Origin: Tepidibacter hydrothermalis
GTDB lineage: Bacteria > Bacillota > Clostridia > Peptostreptococcales > Peptostreptococcaceae
Assembly: GCF_029542625.1 (NCBI RefSeq)
Contig: NZ_CP120733.1
Coordinates: forward strand, 1,178,001 to 1,242,000
Length of the DNA: 64,000 nucleotides
Direction of reading: 5' to 3'
Shown here: positions 55,862 to 64,000 of the stretch, piece after piece
Position numbering within the stretch: the stretch's first letter is position 1
How the letters are laid out: each line of letters starts with the position of its first letter
Made by a program: the position numbers and the translations under genes
The notes under the pieces: model-generated
The model's input: only the letters and a program-made list of their open reading frames with translations
Databases searched by the model: none
What the model was told of the DNA's origin: nothing

Positions 55862-56596
55862 CTATAGAAGATCATCTATAAATTCTAATACCCAAGCTGA
55901 TTTTTTTACTTTACCTGATTTATCTATTATTTTAGATTTTCCATTTATAGTAACATGAGTTTTACCATTGTGGAAGAAATCTACAGAGTCATATTTAGGT
56001 TCTATAATCATTGTATCTGTTTTATCTATAAAGCCCCACTTATCATTTAGTTTTATTGCTGCTAATCCATTACTAAACCATTTTGTATCATCGTATAGTT
56101 TGGTAACTAGTGTACCTGCTGTATCTATAAAACCAGATTTATCATTTACTTCTACTCTTGCTAACCCTTCATCAAACCAATCTACATCATCATATTTAGC
56201 TTCTATAATTAGCTTACCATTTGTATTGATAACTCCCCATTTTCCGTTTATTTCTACTGCTGATAACCCTTCATTAAACGATTTAGTATCATCATATATA
56301 TTATTTATAACTAAGTCACCTGTTTTATTTATAAAACCCCACTTATCATTTAATTTTACTGATGCTAGATCTTCTCGAAAAGTAACATCAGCATCATCAT
56401 AAATAGGTTCTATAACTATTTTTCTTTTAGCGTCCATGTAACCATATTTATTTTGATCTTGTATTCGTGTCAAGATATTCATACTTTCAATTTTGTTTAT
56501 GACATTGAGTTTTAATAATAAAAATTTTCCCATTAATAGTAGGAATATTACTAATATAATGGGTGCAATTGAGTTACATATTTTAATTTTATTCAT
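55862..56596 (-). CDS. WG-repeat protein with N-terminal membrane anchor
   Basis: A 244-residue protein. One hydrophobic segment (SIAPIILVIFLLLMGKFLLL) is followed by five or six WG (KWG) repeats of about 33 residues: KYGYMDAKRKIVIEPIYDD, KWGFINKTGDLVINNIYDD, KWGVINTNGKLIIEAKYDD, KSGFIDTAG, KWGFIDKTDTMIIEPKYD. These form a beta-propeller-like surface. The start is set at 56596 because GGAGGTTACT stands directly before that ATG; an earlier ATG at 56632 has none. Ligand unknown. Confidence 0.85.
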   Translation of the reverse strand: MNKIKICNSIAPIILVIFLLLMGKFLLLKLNVINKIESMNILTRIQDQNKYGYMDAKRKIVIEPIYDDADVTFREDLASVKLNDKWGFINKTGDLVINNIYDDTKSFNEGLSAVEINGKWGVINTNGKLIIEAKYDDVDWFDEGLARVEVNDKSGFIDTAGTLVTKLYDDTKWFSNGLAAIKLNDKWGFIDKTDTMIIEPKYDSVDFFHNGKTHVTINGKSKIIDKSGKVKKSAWVLEFIDDLL

Positions 56597-56849
56597 AGTA
56601 ACCTCCGATATAATAGCCTTTAAGAATATCATAAGAATTATATATTACAACTATTAATAATTATCTAAGTTATTGTAAATTCCTTCAATAAAACCAATAT
56701 TTATACAAAATAGTGTTATGTTATTAAGTTTGATGGTAAGATATACCTAAAAAGAAATGTAAGTTATTAATGTTATAAATTTTATATTTATTATACTTAA
56801 GAGGAGCATTATGTATAGTTAAAAAGTTGAAATTTAGACAATAGAAGGG

Positions 56850-57128
56850 GTGAAAAATGAAGATAAATATTTAAGCAGTATTAACAAACCAATCTTTGTA
56901 GTACATGTTTATAATTACGAAAGCTCAGATCATGGATTTAAAGATATAGAAGTTCCAGAAAAGGGAAGAACACTTGAAATGGTAGAGCAATCCTTTAAGG
57001 ATTACAAGAAAGAAAATGAGTTGAGTGATGTTGAATTAAGAATTACTACTGAAATAAGTTCAACTGATGATAAGAGTCATAGACGTTGGAAATATAAGTA
57101 TATGAAACCATCACAAAAAGAAAAATAA
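56850..57128 (+). CDS. Small soluble protein of unknown family
   Basis: About 92 residues, with FVVHVYNYESSDHGFKDIEVPEKGRTLEMVEQSF and a basic C-terminus (SHRRWKYKYMKPSQKEK), here read in parts. Not recognised. The start is uncertain: in frame there is only GTG at 56850, which abuts the GAAGGG site, while the well-spaced ATG at 56857 is one base out of frame and stops after five codons. Either GTG is used or a one-base change has damaged the start. A decayed copy lies at 51188. Confidence 0.55.
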   Translation: MKNEDKYLSSINKPIFVVHVYNYESSDHGFKDIEVPEKGRTLEMVEQSFKDYKKENELSDVELRITTEISSTDDKSHRRWKYKYMKPSQKEK

Positions 57129-57151
57129 ACTATAATAAGGAGATATTTATA

Positions 57152-57622
57152 ATGGAAATTAACATACCAGGAAGAGGAATTATAAAAATTGAGAATCTTT
57201 TACTAGACTATAATGGAACCATAGCTTGTGACGGTGAAGTGATATCTTCTGTAAAAGATAAAATAGAAGTCATTAATAAAGAAGAAATAAAAGTACATAT
57301 AGTAACTGCCGATACTCATGGAAATGTAAGAAATCAATGCGCCGATATGCCTGTTCAAATACAGATATTTGATAATTCAAATGCAGCACAAAACAAAAGA
57401 GAAATAGTAGAAAAACTTGGAGCTGAAAATTGTATCTGTATTGGAAATGGTTTTAATGATGGACAAATGTTTGAAGCTTGTAGCATATCAGTTATAGTAA
57501 TGGGAGTAGAAGGGTGTTCTGCAAAATCTTTAATGAAAGCAGACATTGTGTGCAAGAGCATAGAAGATGCTTTTGATTTGATATTAAAACCAAGTAGAAT
57601 GATTGCAACTTTAAGAGGATAA
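57152..57622 (+). CDS. HAD-superfamily protein with altered motif I
   Basis: A 156-residue protein like the soluble domain of P-type ATPases. Motif I is LLLDYNGTIA: the nucleophile Asp20 is present but the second acid, two residues later, is Asn. Motif II is VTADTHG and motif III/IV CIGNGFNDGQMF, near GDGxND. Without the second aspartate, ordinary phosphatase catalysis may be slow; the protein may bind phosphate or a phosphoryl group instead. A short C-terminal echo of this gene lies at 60768. AAGGAG site upstream. Confidence 0.8.
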   Translation: MEINIPGRGIIKIENLLLDYNGTIACDGEVISSVKDKIEVINKEEIKVHIVTADTHGNVRNQCADMPVQIQIFDNSNAAQNKREIVEKLGAENCICIGNGFNDGQMFEACSISVIVMGVEGCSAKSLMKADIVCKSIEDAFDLILKPSRMIATLRG

Positions 57623-57676
57623 ATTTTGCTTTTGAAAATAATATAATATTAACAACAACTACTAAAACTAAGAAAT

Positions 57677-57790
57677 ATGGCTATGAAGATGTTAGGTAAT
57701 ATTCAAAATATCGTAGTATTATCGTTATTTTGGTATCTATATTTTGCGTTTAAAGTACAATATAGAAATATAGTTAAAGTTATAAAATAG
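57677..57790 (+). pseudogene. Possible N-terminal remnant of the 19814-type membrane gene
   Basis: A 37-codon frame, without ribosome site, ending LFWYLYFAFKVQYRNIVKVIK. This resembles LYILYYVYSAVVQYRERNKVIIK at the N-terminus of the protein at 19814. The rest of the gene is absent. Similarity is short, so this is tentative. Confidence 0.3.
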
Positions 57791-57826
57791 AAAATCAAAT
57801 ATATCTAAGAAAGGAATTGAATTAAA

Positions 57827-58276
57827 ATGTTACTTTACTTTGCAGCACCATTATTTTGTAGTGCAGAATTAGATTTTAATATTAATCTAACAAATAAAAT
57901 TGAAGATATAGGTTTCAAAGTGTTTTTACCACAGAGAGATGGAGATAAGGTAAATAAAGAACCATATATAAGTATGAAAACAGAAGAAAGAGCAAAAGAA
58001 ATATTCAACATAGATAAAGCTAATATATTTGAATCTGATATATTTTTATTTGTATTAGATGGTAGAATTCCAGATGAAGGGGCAGCTGTAGCCTTAGGCA
58101 TTGCACATGCACATAAAGAATTTATTAAAAATGATAGAATTTTGGTAGGGCTTCATACAGATAAACGAGCAGCTTTTATAAATGAAAAATTGAATCCTAT
58201 GATATATTCGTCTTTAGATTATATTGCAGATAGTGTAGAAGATTTAATAAATTATTTAAAAAAATATATAGATTAA
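57827..58276 (+). CDS. Nucleoside 2-deoxyribosyltransferase
   Basis: A 149-residue enzyme of the family that moves deoxyribose between nucleobases. LYFAAPLFCSAELDFNINL is the N-terminal substrate motif, FLFVLDGRIPDEGAAVALGIAHA contains the catalytic Asp/Glu pair (DG and DEGAAVALG), the usual family layout. It would serve nucleoside salvage in the cytoplasm. AAAGGA precedes the ATG. Confidence 0.9.
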   Translation: MLLYFAAPLFCSAELDFNINLTNKIEDIGFKVFLPQRDGDKVNKEPYISMKTEERAKEIFNIDKANIFESDIFLFVLDGRIPDEGAAVALGIAHAHKEFIKNDRILVGLHTDKRAAFINEKLNPMIYSSLDYIADSVEDLINYLKKYID

Positions 58277-58469
58277 GAAGATGTATTTAAAAAGTAATAT
58301 GAAAATATTAAGTGATGTTTTAGATGATTTAGTAAGCGAATTTTATGTTGGAGAGAAGTCGTTTTTTAATATTTGAATTACAAATGTTGTATAATGTTGA
58401 AAAATATTACATATTATTATATAATCTCTTTTTAAAACAAATTTAGTTTTTAAGGAGGGATGATATATC

Positions 58470-58712
58470 TTGAAAAAAACAAAACAAATAGTTACCATGT
58501 TTTCATTAGGTTTATGTTTGTTGGTAACATCAACGAATTTGGTAAAAGGTTTTATTAATTTATTGACTATAATCAATAGATCGGATGCTAATGTTATTGC
58601 TAGATCATTGGGATACGTTATGGGGAATATGATTATTACAGCAATTATATTTACTGTATTAAAAAAGACTTTCAAATCTTCAAAAGAGGGTACTACATAC
58701 AAAAATAAATAA
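58470..58712 (+). CDS. Small two-segment membrane protein, TTG start
   Basis: An 80-residue protein with two hydrophobic segments (IVTMFSLGLCLLVTSTNLV, and YVMGNMIITAIIFTVL) and charged ends. The start is TTG at 58470, after AAGGAGGG; no ATG is available in frame. No family recognised. It ends before a strong terminator and stands alone. Confidence 0.6.
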   Translation: MKKTKQIVTMFSLGLCLLVTSTNLVKGFINLLTIINRSDANVIARSLGYVMGNMIITAIIFTVLKKTFKSSKEGTTYKNK

Positions 58713-58767
58713 TGTCAACAAAATGCATGCGTGTGTTGAACAATTATAATTTTAAGAGGATAAAGAG

Positions 58768-58801
58768 AATCCGTAAATCTAAATGATTTACGGATTTTTT
58801 T
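58768..58801 (+). terminator. Terminator after the small membrane protein gene
   Basis: AATCCGTAAATC, a 5-base loop, GATTTACGGATT and a run of T. Almost the same hairpin recurs at 61181. Confidence 0.9.
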
Positions 58802-58957
58802 ACGTTTATAGAAATTCAGTAAAACACTATAAAAAATAGAATATCCCTTGATATAAAGTAATAATGTTAATAGCACACACATATTCTGAATTATGATTAT
58901 GAGTAATAATATTTTTAAAATATAGAGATGATGATTTTTAGAAAAGGAGGATTAAGT

Positions 58958-60757
58958 ATGCTTAAAAATATGAAAAACTATAATTTTAGTTTGATTATTT
59001 TTGTATTTATATTAAAAATGAGTTTATATTATCATATTATGGGAATTAAAACAAATTTTGAGTTTATTACTTTATTAAGTGTTATATATATAGGATTAAT
59101 ATATACCTTTCTATCACAAAGAAAAAAATGTTTTTTTGGAGTGTATATATTTATTTCTTTGTTCATGTTTGTAGATGTTATTTACTTTAAATATTTTAAT
59201 CAAAGCTTATCATTTAATATAGTTAGTCAGGCAAGTCAACTAGTTGATGTATTAGAAACTATTAAAATGTTAGTAGGCTTTAAAGAATGTCTGCTATTTT
59301 TAGATATATTAGTTATTTATTATTTGAACAAAAGCAATAATCGTAATTATAAGGATTTAATAAAAAATAAAAAATTAAAGTATAAAGTATCACTGATAAG
59401 TATAATTTGTATTAGCATGGTATTATTTAATCCATTTAACAATGATTTGGTTAAAGTAATAAATAATGAAGAGTTTTTTACATATCACATTAAAGACATG
59501 TATTCAGTTATAGCTAGAAAGAATATTGATATGATAAATAATATAATTATAAATTTAGATCAAAATACAACCGAGAATGCTAAATTGTATGGTATAGCAA
59601 AAGATAGAAATCTTATAGTAATTCAAGTAGAGTCATTACAAAATATGGTTGTTAATAGATATTATGATGGGCAAGAGCTTACTCCTAATTTAAATAAATT
59701 AATAAAGAAAGATAGTATCTATTTTAATAATTATTATCAGCAGCTTGGAAAAGGTAATACATCTGATGCTGAATTTGTTAGTCAAAACTCTTTATATGCT
59801 CCTATGAATGGTCAAGCATATGATATTTATAAAGATAACCATTTTTATGGTTTACCGTGGATACTGAGAGATAAAGGGTATAAAACCATAGCATTCCATG
59901 GCTATAAAAAAGAATTTTGGAATAGAGATACAGCATATCCTGGACAGGGATTTGAGACTTTCATCAGTGAAAAAGACTATAAAATAGAAGAAAATATAGG
60001 GTTTGGATTAGGAGATAAGTCGTTTTTTAAACAGTCTATTGATTATATGAGGAAAGTAGATAAGCCATTTTATAGCTTCTTAGTTACTCTTACATCCCAT
60101 AATCCATATAAAATCCCATTAAAAGAGAATGTGATTGAGCTAAAAGAAGAAGAGAAAGGTAATTTATTTGGAGATTATCTACAAGCCGTGCATTATACAG
60201 ATAAAGCTATTGGCGAGTTCATTAGTTATTTAAAAGATAATAATCTTTATAAAAATTCAATTATTGTAATTTACGGAGACCACTTTGGATTAAGTAGTAA
60301 GGATGAAAAAATAAATAAAAATGTAAGGGATTTCTTAGGATATGACTATGATTTTGATGAAATGATGAAAGTGCCATTAATAATTAATATTCCTGGTGAG
60401 AATGTTAACCAAACGATTGAAACAGTTGGGGGTCAAATTGATTTTATGCCAACTATATTGAATCTAATGGGTATTGAAAATAAAAATCCATTTACCTTTG
60501 GAAAAGATATAGTTAATAGTACATCTGGGTTTGTTGCATCTCAAACATATATGATAAAAGGCTCATTTATTCAAGATAATATAATATTTGAAATGTCTAG
60601 AGATGGGGTTTTTGAAAATAGCAGAGCTTGGAATAGGGTTACTAGAGAACCGGTAGATTTGAAAAATTGTAGAGAAGGATACAAAAAAGCTATTAAAGAA
60701 ATCAATAGATCAATATACATATTGGATAATGATGCACTTAGGCAGGGATTAAAATAA
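58958..60757 (+). CDS. Lipoteichoic acid synthase-type sulfatase-fold membrane protein
   Basis: A 599-residue protein. Five hydrophobic segments fill residues 8-180, followed by an extracellular LtaS-type catalytic domain. The nucleophile is Thr268 in GKGNTSDAEF; NLIVIQVESLQ supplies the metal-binding glutamate, and IIVIYGDHFGLSS the Asp/His pair. It should transfer glycerol phosphate, or another phosphate-linked group, onto a surface polymer. ATG 58958 follows AAGGAGG; an ATG 30 bases earlier lacks a site. Confidence 0.9.
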   Translation: MLKNMKNYNFSLIIFVFILKMSLYYHIMGIKTNFEFITLLSVIYIGLIYTFLSQRKKCFFGVYIFISLFMFVDVIYFKYFNQSLSFNIVSQASQLVDVLETIKMLVGFKECLLFLDILVIYYLNKSNNRNYKDLIKNKKLKYKVSLISIICISMVLFNPFNNDLVKVINNEEFFTYHIKDMYSVIARKNIDMINNIIINLDQNTTENAKLYGIAKDRNLIVIQVESLQNMVVNRYYDGQELTPNLNKLIKKDSIYFNNYYQQLGKGNTSDAEFVSQNSLYAPMNGQAYDIYKDNHFYGLPWILRDKGYKTIAFHGYKKEFWNRDTAYPGQGFETFISEKDYKIEENIGFGLGDKSFFKQSIDYMRKVDKPFYSFLVTLTSHNPYKIPLKENVIELKEEEKGNLFGDYLQAVHYTDKAIGEFISYLKDNNLYKNSIIVIYGDHFGLSSKDEKINKNVRDFLGYDYDFDEMMKVPLIINIPGENVNQTIETVGGQIDFMPTILNLMGIENKNPFTFGKDIVNSTSGFVASQTYMIKGSFIQDNIIFEMSRDGVFENSRAWNRVTREPVDLKNCREGYKKAIKEINRSIYILDNDALRQGLK

Positions 60758-60767
60758 ATGATAAGTT

Positions 60768-60820
60768 AGAAATATAAAAAATGCTTTTGATTTAGTATTA
60801 AGAATAAAAACTACTATTAA
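60768..60820 (+). pseudogene. Possible fragment of the HAD gene 3' end
   Basis: NAFDLVLRIKTTIK is readable here, like DAFDLILKPSRMIA at the end of the HAD gene (57568-57610); 11 bases ATGCTTTTGAT and more are shared. No frame or start. Tentative because the match is short. Confidence 0.3.
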
Positions 60821-60873
60821 ATGCAAACTATATTATATATTAAGATAAATATATAGAAGGGAATAATATATTT

Positions 60874-61176
60874 ATGATATCTAAAAATGTAGTTTGTGAA
60901 TTATGTGAGCGAGAAGGAGTTGAAACCACACAACATCATCTAACACCTAGAGAAGAAGGTGGAAAATTTATGCCAACAGCTAATTTATGCATAATATGTC
61001 ATAAACAAATACATGCTCTTTATACTAATAAAGAACTTGCTCAAAGGTTATACACTATTCAACTACTTAAAAATGATGAAAAGGTTAGTAAGTATTTAAA
61101 ATGGATAAAAAAACAACCTCCTACAACAATACTAAAAGTTAAAAAATCTAATGAAATTAAGAGGAAAAGAAGATAA
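60874..61176 (+). CDS. HNH-type zinc finger protein (YisB-like)
   Basis: A 100-residue protein. CELCEREGVETTQHHLTPRE and LCIICHKQIHALYTNKE give two CxxC pairs and the histidines of an HNH nuclease fold. Proteins of this type are found widely in Firmicutes; a DNA-cutting role is possible but untested here. The C-terminus is basic (KSNEIKRKRR), which fits nucleic acid binding. GAAGGG lies 14 bases before ATG. Confidence 0.8.
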   Translation: MISKNVVCELCEREGVETTQHHLTPREEGGKFMPTANLCIICHKQIHALYTNKELAQRLYTIQLLKNDEKVSKYLKWIKKQPPTTILKVKKSNEIKRKRR

Positions 61177-61180
61177 TAAA

Positions 61181-61214
61181 AATCCGTAAATCAAAATGAT
61201 TTACGGACTTTTTT
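61181..61214. terminator. Terminator between convergent genes
   Basis: AATCCGTAAATC and GATTTACGGACT with a 5-base loop and T run; A run on the other side. Nearly identical to the hairpin at 58768. Confidence 0.85.
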
Positions 61215-61216
61215 AA

Positions 61217-62398
61217 TTATATATGCTTTGCAAATTCTTTACCGAATTCTACACATTGATTTAAAGTTTCATCAGATGGTGAGAATTTCTTTGTTATAGA
61301 CTCAACAGGCATCTTAAAGCCCATTATCTTAAGCATAGACTCTGCCATCTTAATTCCTTCTCCACTCCATCCGAATGAACCAAATACTCCAGATATTTTA
61401 CCCATATTAGCCATAGGATCTATTATTGATAAAGCATCCCACATAGGTTTAACCATAGATTTGTTTATAGTAGGAGATCCTAGTAAAAGTCCTTTAGACA
61501 TATTTATAGTATCATGAATAGTCTCTAAGCTTTCTTTTTCTATATCTAAAAACTCTACTGCAACTCCTTCAGACTCTAGTCCTTCTTTTATTTTTTCAGC
61601 CATTAAAACAGTATTTCTATAAGCTGATAGGTAAAGTAGGGCTACTTTCTTTTGATTTGAAGTTTCAACTACCTCAGTAGACCACTCAGTATATTTTTGT
61701 ATATTGTAGCTTATATCTTCAGATAATATAGGACCATGAGAAGTTAATATTGTATCTATTTCAAAATTTTTAACTTTATTTATAGCACTTAGAGCATGCT
61801 TTGCAAAAGGTTTTACTATACAGTCATAATAATGTTTTAATGATTTCTTGTAATCATCAGTATGAACAATCTTAGGGTCTACACTTGCATAGTGAGAACC
61901 AAAAGCATCACATGAGAATAATACTTTATCTGATTCACTGTATACAAACATAGTGTCAGACCAGTGAAGGAATGGTGCTGTTACAAACTTCAATTTCTTG
62001 CTTCCGATGTCAAGTTCTTCTCCGTCTTTTATAACATGACATTTAAATTCTGTATTTACTTGTTCTTTTAAGAATATACTAGCAGCCTTAGTACAGTAGA
62101 CTTCTATATTAGGATTTATCTCTAGTATGTACTTTAAAGATCCAGAGTGATCTGGTTCAGTGTGATTTATTATTACGTAATCTATGTCTTTAATATCAGT
62201 CAATTTAGATAATTTTTCAAGATATTCATCTTTAAAATTTGCTTTAACAGTATCTATCAATACTTTTTTCTCGTCATCTATAAAGTATGAATTATAAGTG
62301 CTTCCAAACTCTGTCTTCATTATAATATCGAAGACTTCAAGACCTGGGTCTAATACTCCTGTCCAATGAATGTTATTTTTTATTTTAAATGATTCCAT
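61217..62398 (-). CDS. fprA: FprA-type flavodiiron protein (O2/NO reductase)
   Basis: A 393-residue A-type flavoprotein. The N-terminal beta-lactamase-like domain carries the diiron site: HTEPDHSGSLK gives His-x-Glu-x-Asp-His, and further ligands are the histidine in PFLHWSDTM, the aspartate in FSCDAFGSHYA and the histidine in LTSHGPIL. The C-terminal flavodoxin domain (KKVALLYLSAYRNTVLMAEKI) binds FMN. It reduces oxygen to water or NO to N2O with electrons from rubredoxin, protecting an anaerobe. Start follows GGGAGG. Confidence 0.95.
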   Translation of the reverse strand: MESFKIKNNIHWTGVLDPGLEVFDIIMKTEFGSTYNSYFIDDEKKVLIDTVKANFKDEYLEKLSKLTDIKDIDYVIINHTEPDHSGSLKYILEINPNIEVYCTKAASIFLKEQVNTEFKCHVIKDGEELDIGSKKLKFVTAPFLHWSDTMFVYSESDKVLFSCDAFGSHYASVDPKIVHTDDYKKSLKHYYDCIVKPFAKHALSAINKVKNFEIDTILTSHGPILSEDISYNIQKYTEWSTEVVETSNQKKVALLYLSAYRNTVLMAEKIKEGLESEGVAVEFLDIEKESLETIHDTINMSKGLLLGSPTINKSMVKPMWDALSIIDPMANMGKISGVFGSFGWSGEGIKMAESMLKIMGFKMPVESITKKFSPSDETLNQCVEFGKEFAKHI

Positions 62399-62667
62399 TT
62401 ATAAAATACCTCCCAAATTTATTATATTGACTATATACCCGTACAATATTAATTTAATCATAAAATATGGATAAAGTAAAACTTACTTTGACTGAATTTT
62501 TAGATTTTGTATAAATTCTAGATTAAAATTTACTATATAAGTTAATTATTAAAATAATATAGGAATAATATTCATATAATTAAATATAAGATTATTACAT
62601 AGGTGATACAGAGTTATTTATTTGAAGGTAAATTAAAAAGTTAATGTATATTAGGGAGGGGTTATTT

Positions 62668-62961
62668 ATGATTAGGAAAAATAAGTTTAAAAGAAATTTA
62701 AGAAGAAATAGGTTTAAAAAAACAGGATTTAACAAAAATACAAATAGAGTTAATAAACTTTTGATACAGTTTGTAATTTCATGTATAATTGTCTTATTGG
62801 CTTTTGGGACAAAATTAAATATATATAACAGTCAGAGATATACAAATCAGCTTAAAACAGTCTTGGAATATAACGTAGACTTTAAAGAATATTCAAATGT
62901 ATTACACAAAAAAGTGACGGAGGTATTGAAAATATATGACCAAAAAGGTGAACTTGAATGA
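62668..62961 (+). CDS. Small basic single-pass membrane protein
   Basis: A 97-residue protein: a strongly basic N-terminus (RKNKFKRNLRRNRFKK), one hydrophobic segment (LLIQFVISCIIVLLAFG) and an 45-residue outer tail. In related clostridia a membrane-anchored M23 peptidase is often encoded near this radical SAM gene, and this could be its N-terminal anchor without the peptidase domain; that is inference. ATG 62668 follows GGGAGGGG. Overlaps the next gene by 26 bases. Confidence 0.6.
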   Translation: MIRKNKFKRNLRRNRFKKTGFNKNTNRVNKLLIQFVISCIIVLLAFGTKLNIYNSQRYTNQLKTVLEYNVDFKEYSNVLHKKVTEVLKIYDQKGELE

Positions 62962-64000
62962 TATTTTAATGAAGGTTGAAAAGCCTGCAAGATATCTAGG
63001 AAATGAAATAAATGCTTATCATAAGGATACATCAAATGAAGATTTAATTAGATTTGGTTTTTCTTTTCCAGATGTATATGAAGTGGGAATGAGTCATTTA
63101 GGACTTCAAATATTATATGGAGTTTTAAATGAGAGAGAAGATATTTTATGTGAAAGAATATTTTCTCCAGGTATTGATATGGAAGAAAAAATGAGAGAAA
63201 ATAACATTCCAATGTTTGGATTGGAATCAAGAGAAAGTATTACTAACTTTGATTTTCTAGCATTTACGCTACAATATGAGCTTTCTTATACAAATATATT
63301 AAATATATTAGATTTAGCTAAGGTTGAAATTTTAGCTAAAGACAGAAAAAGAAATGATCCTTTTATATTAGTTGGAGGACCGTGTGCTTATAATAGTGAA
63401 CCTTTAGCAGATTTTGTTGATATTGTTTCTCTTGGAGAAGGAGAAGAAGTTTTATTAGAAGTAGTAGATAGATATAAGATGTGGAAGAATACAGATAAAT
63501 CTAGAGAAGAATTCTTATATGATTTAGCTAAAAATGTAGATGGGATATATATTCCTTCTTTATATGAGGTTGAATACAATGAGGATAATACAGTAAAAAG
63601 TGTTACTCCATCAAAAGATGATATACCTAAAAAAATTCAAAAGAGAATAATAAAGAATTTAGATGAGTGCTTTTTCCCAGAAAAAATAGTAGTTCCTTAT
63701 ATAAATATAGTGCACAATAGAATAATGCTTGAGTTATTTAGAGGATGTACAAGAGGATGTAGATTCTGTCAAGCGGGTATGATATACAGACCTATAAGGG
63801 AGAGAAGTGTAGATAGATTAAAAGATATTGCTAAGAAACTAGTTGAAAGTACTGGACATGAAGAGATGTCTTTAGCGTCTTTAAGTACTAGTGATTATTC
63901 AAATCTTGGAGCGATAACAGATCATTTAATTGAAGAGTATTCTAAAAAACAAAGAGTAGCTCTATCTCTTCCATCTTTAAGACTGGATAACTTCTCTTTA
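62936..64000 (+). CDS. B12-binding radical SAM protein, TIGR03960 type (N-terminal part)
   Basis: The frame stays open to the window end (355 residues visible). DILMKVEKPARYLGNEINA is the family N-terminus, FSFPDVYEVGMSHLGLQILY the B12-binding-like region, and ELFRGCTRGCRFCQAG the radical SAM motif with its three cysteines. These proteins usually lie before a TIGR03936 partner, RNase G and rplU, suggesting a role in tRNA or RNA modification. ATG 62936 has GGAGG 12 bases upstream; GTG 62948 and ATG 62969 are alternatives. Confidence 0.9.
   Translation, partial: MTKKVNLNDILMKVEKPARYLGNEINAYHKDTSNEDLIRFGFSFPDVYEVGMSHLGLQILYGVLNEREDILCERIFSPGIDMEEKMRENNIPMFGLESRESITNFDFLAFTLQYELSYTNILNILDLAKVEILAKDRKRNDPFILVGGPCAYNSEPLADFVDIVSLGEGEEVLLEVVDRYKMWKNTDKSREEFLYDLAKNVDGIYIPSLYEVEYNEDNTVKSVTPSKDDIPKKIQKRIIKNLDECFFPEKIVVPYINIVHNRIMLELFRGCTRGCRFCQAGMIYRPIRERSVDRLKDIAKKLVESTGHEEMSLASLSTSDYSNLGAITDHLIEEYSKKQRVALSLPSLRLDNFSL

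Overview
The window is AT-rich DNA with Shine-Dalgarno-led, densely packed genes on both strands. It looks like a strictly anaerobic, amino-acid-fermenting member of the Clostridia, most likely near the Peptostreptococcaceae. This rests on a lysine-fermentation operon, a B12-dependent ribonucleotide reductase, an FprA flavodiiron protein beside a B12-binding radical SAM gene, an SLH-domain surface protein and lipoteichoic-acid-synthase-type enzymes. The species cannot be named from the sequence alone.

Region 1 (1-11948) is one plus-strand operon for lysine fermentation. It runs kce (5' end outside the window), CoA-transferase alpha and beta, kdd, kamA, kamB, kamC, kamD, kamE, crotonase, hbd and thiolase, and ends in a terminator. 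The aminomutases move the lysine amino groups, Kdd and Kce cleave the carbon skeleton, the CoA-transferase passes CoA from butyryl-CoA to acetoacetate, and thiolase yields acetyl-CoA. kal, bcd and etfAB are not in the window.

Region 2 (12000-23050) is accessory. It holds a roughly 200-bp MITE-like inverted repeat, a DUF2971 gene that seems to start at ATT, a decayed membrane-protein gene with an intact relative nearby, an HExxH protein, MscS, a flavin reductase, a PrsA-like foldase, a VOC protein, methionine aminopeptidase with a SEC-C finger, an SLH protein with acidic repeats, and a YdcF-type protein.

Region 3 (23126-29055) is a complete ribose operon, rbsR-K-D-A-C-B, with a readable promoter and operator, and a long hairpin between rbsC and rbsB. 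A divergent pentapeptide-repeat gene follows.

Region 4 (30058-42170) is regulatory and envelope-related: a YtrA-type GntR regulator with an ABC transporter, two membrane proteins, a PadR/HAAS/DUF4097 module, an orphan PAS histidine kinase, and a minus-strand operon of a double-flavodoxin protein, a membrane protein, a LytTR regulator and a DUF3021 protein.

Region 5 (42420-61214) is a mosaic. It includes a gene split by a -1 frame change at an A6 run, a cytoplasmic-looking sulfatase with a Cys-rich tail, a YpeB-like protein, a PLP decarboxylase of less AT-rich composition, a SUKH-fold protein beside a YARHG lipoprotein, nrdJ behind two NrdR boxes, a WG-repeat protein, a nucleoside deoxyribosyltransferase, an LtaS-type enzyme, and several gene remnants.

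Region 6 (61217-64000) has FprA on the minus strand, a small membrane protein, and the start of a TIGR03960-type radical SAM protein cut by the window end. I saw no tRNA, rRNA, CRISPR array, intact transposase or prophage.
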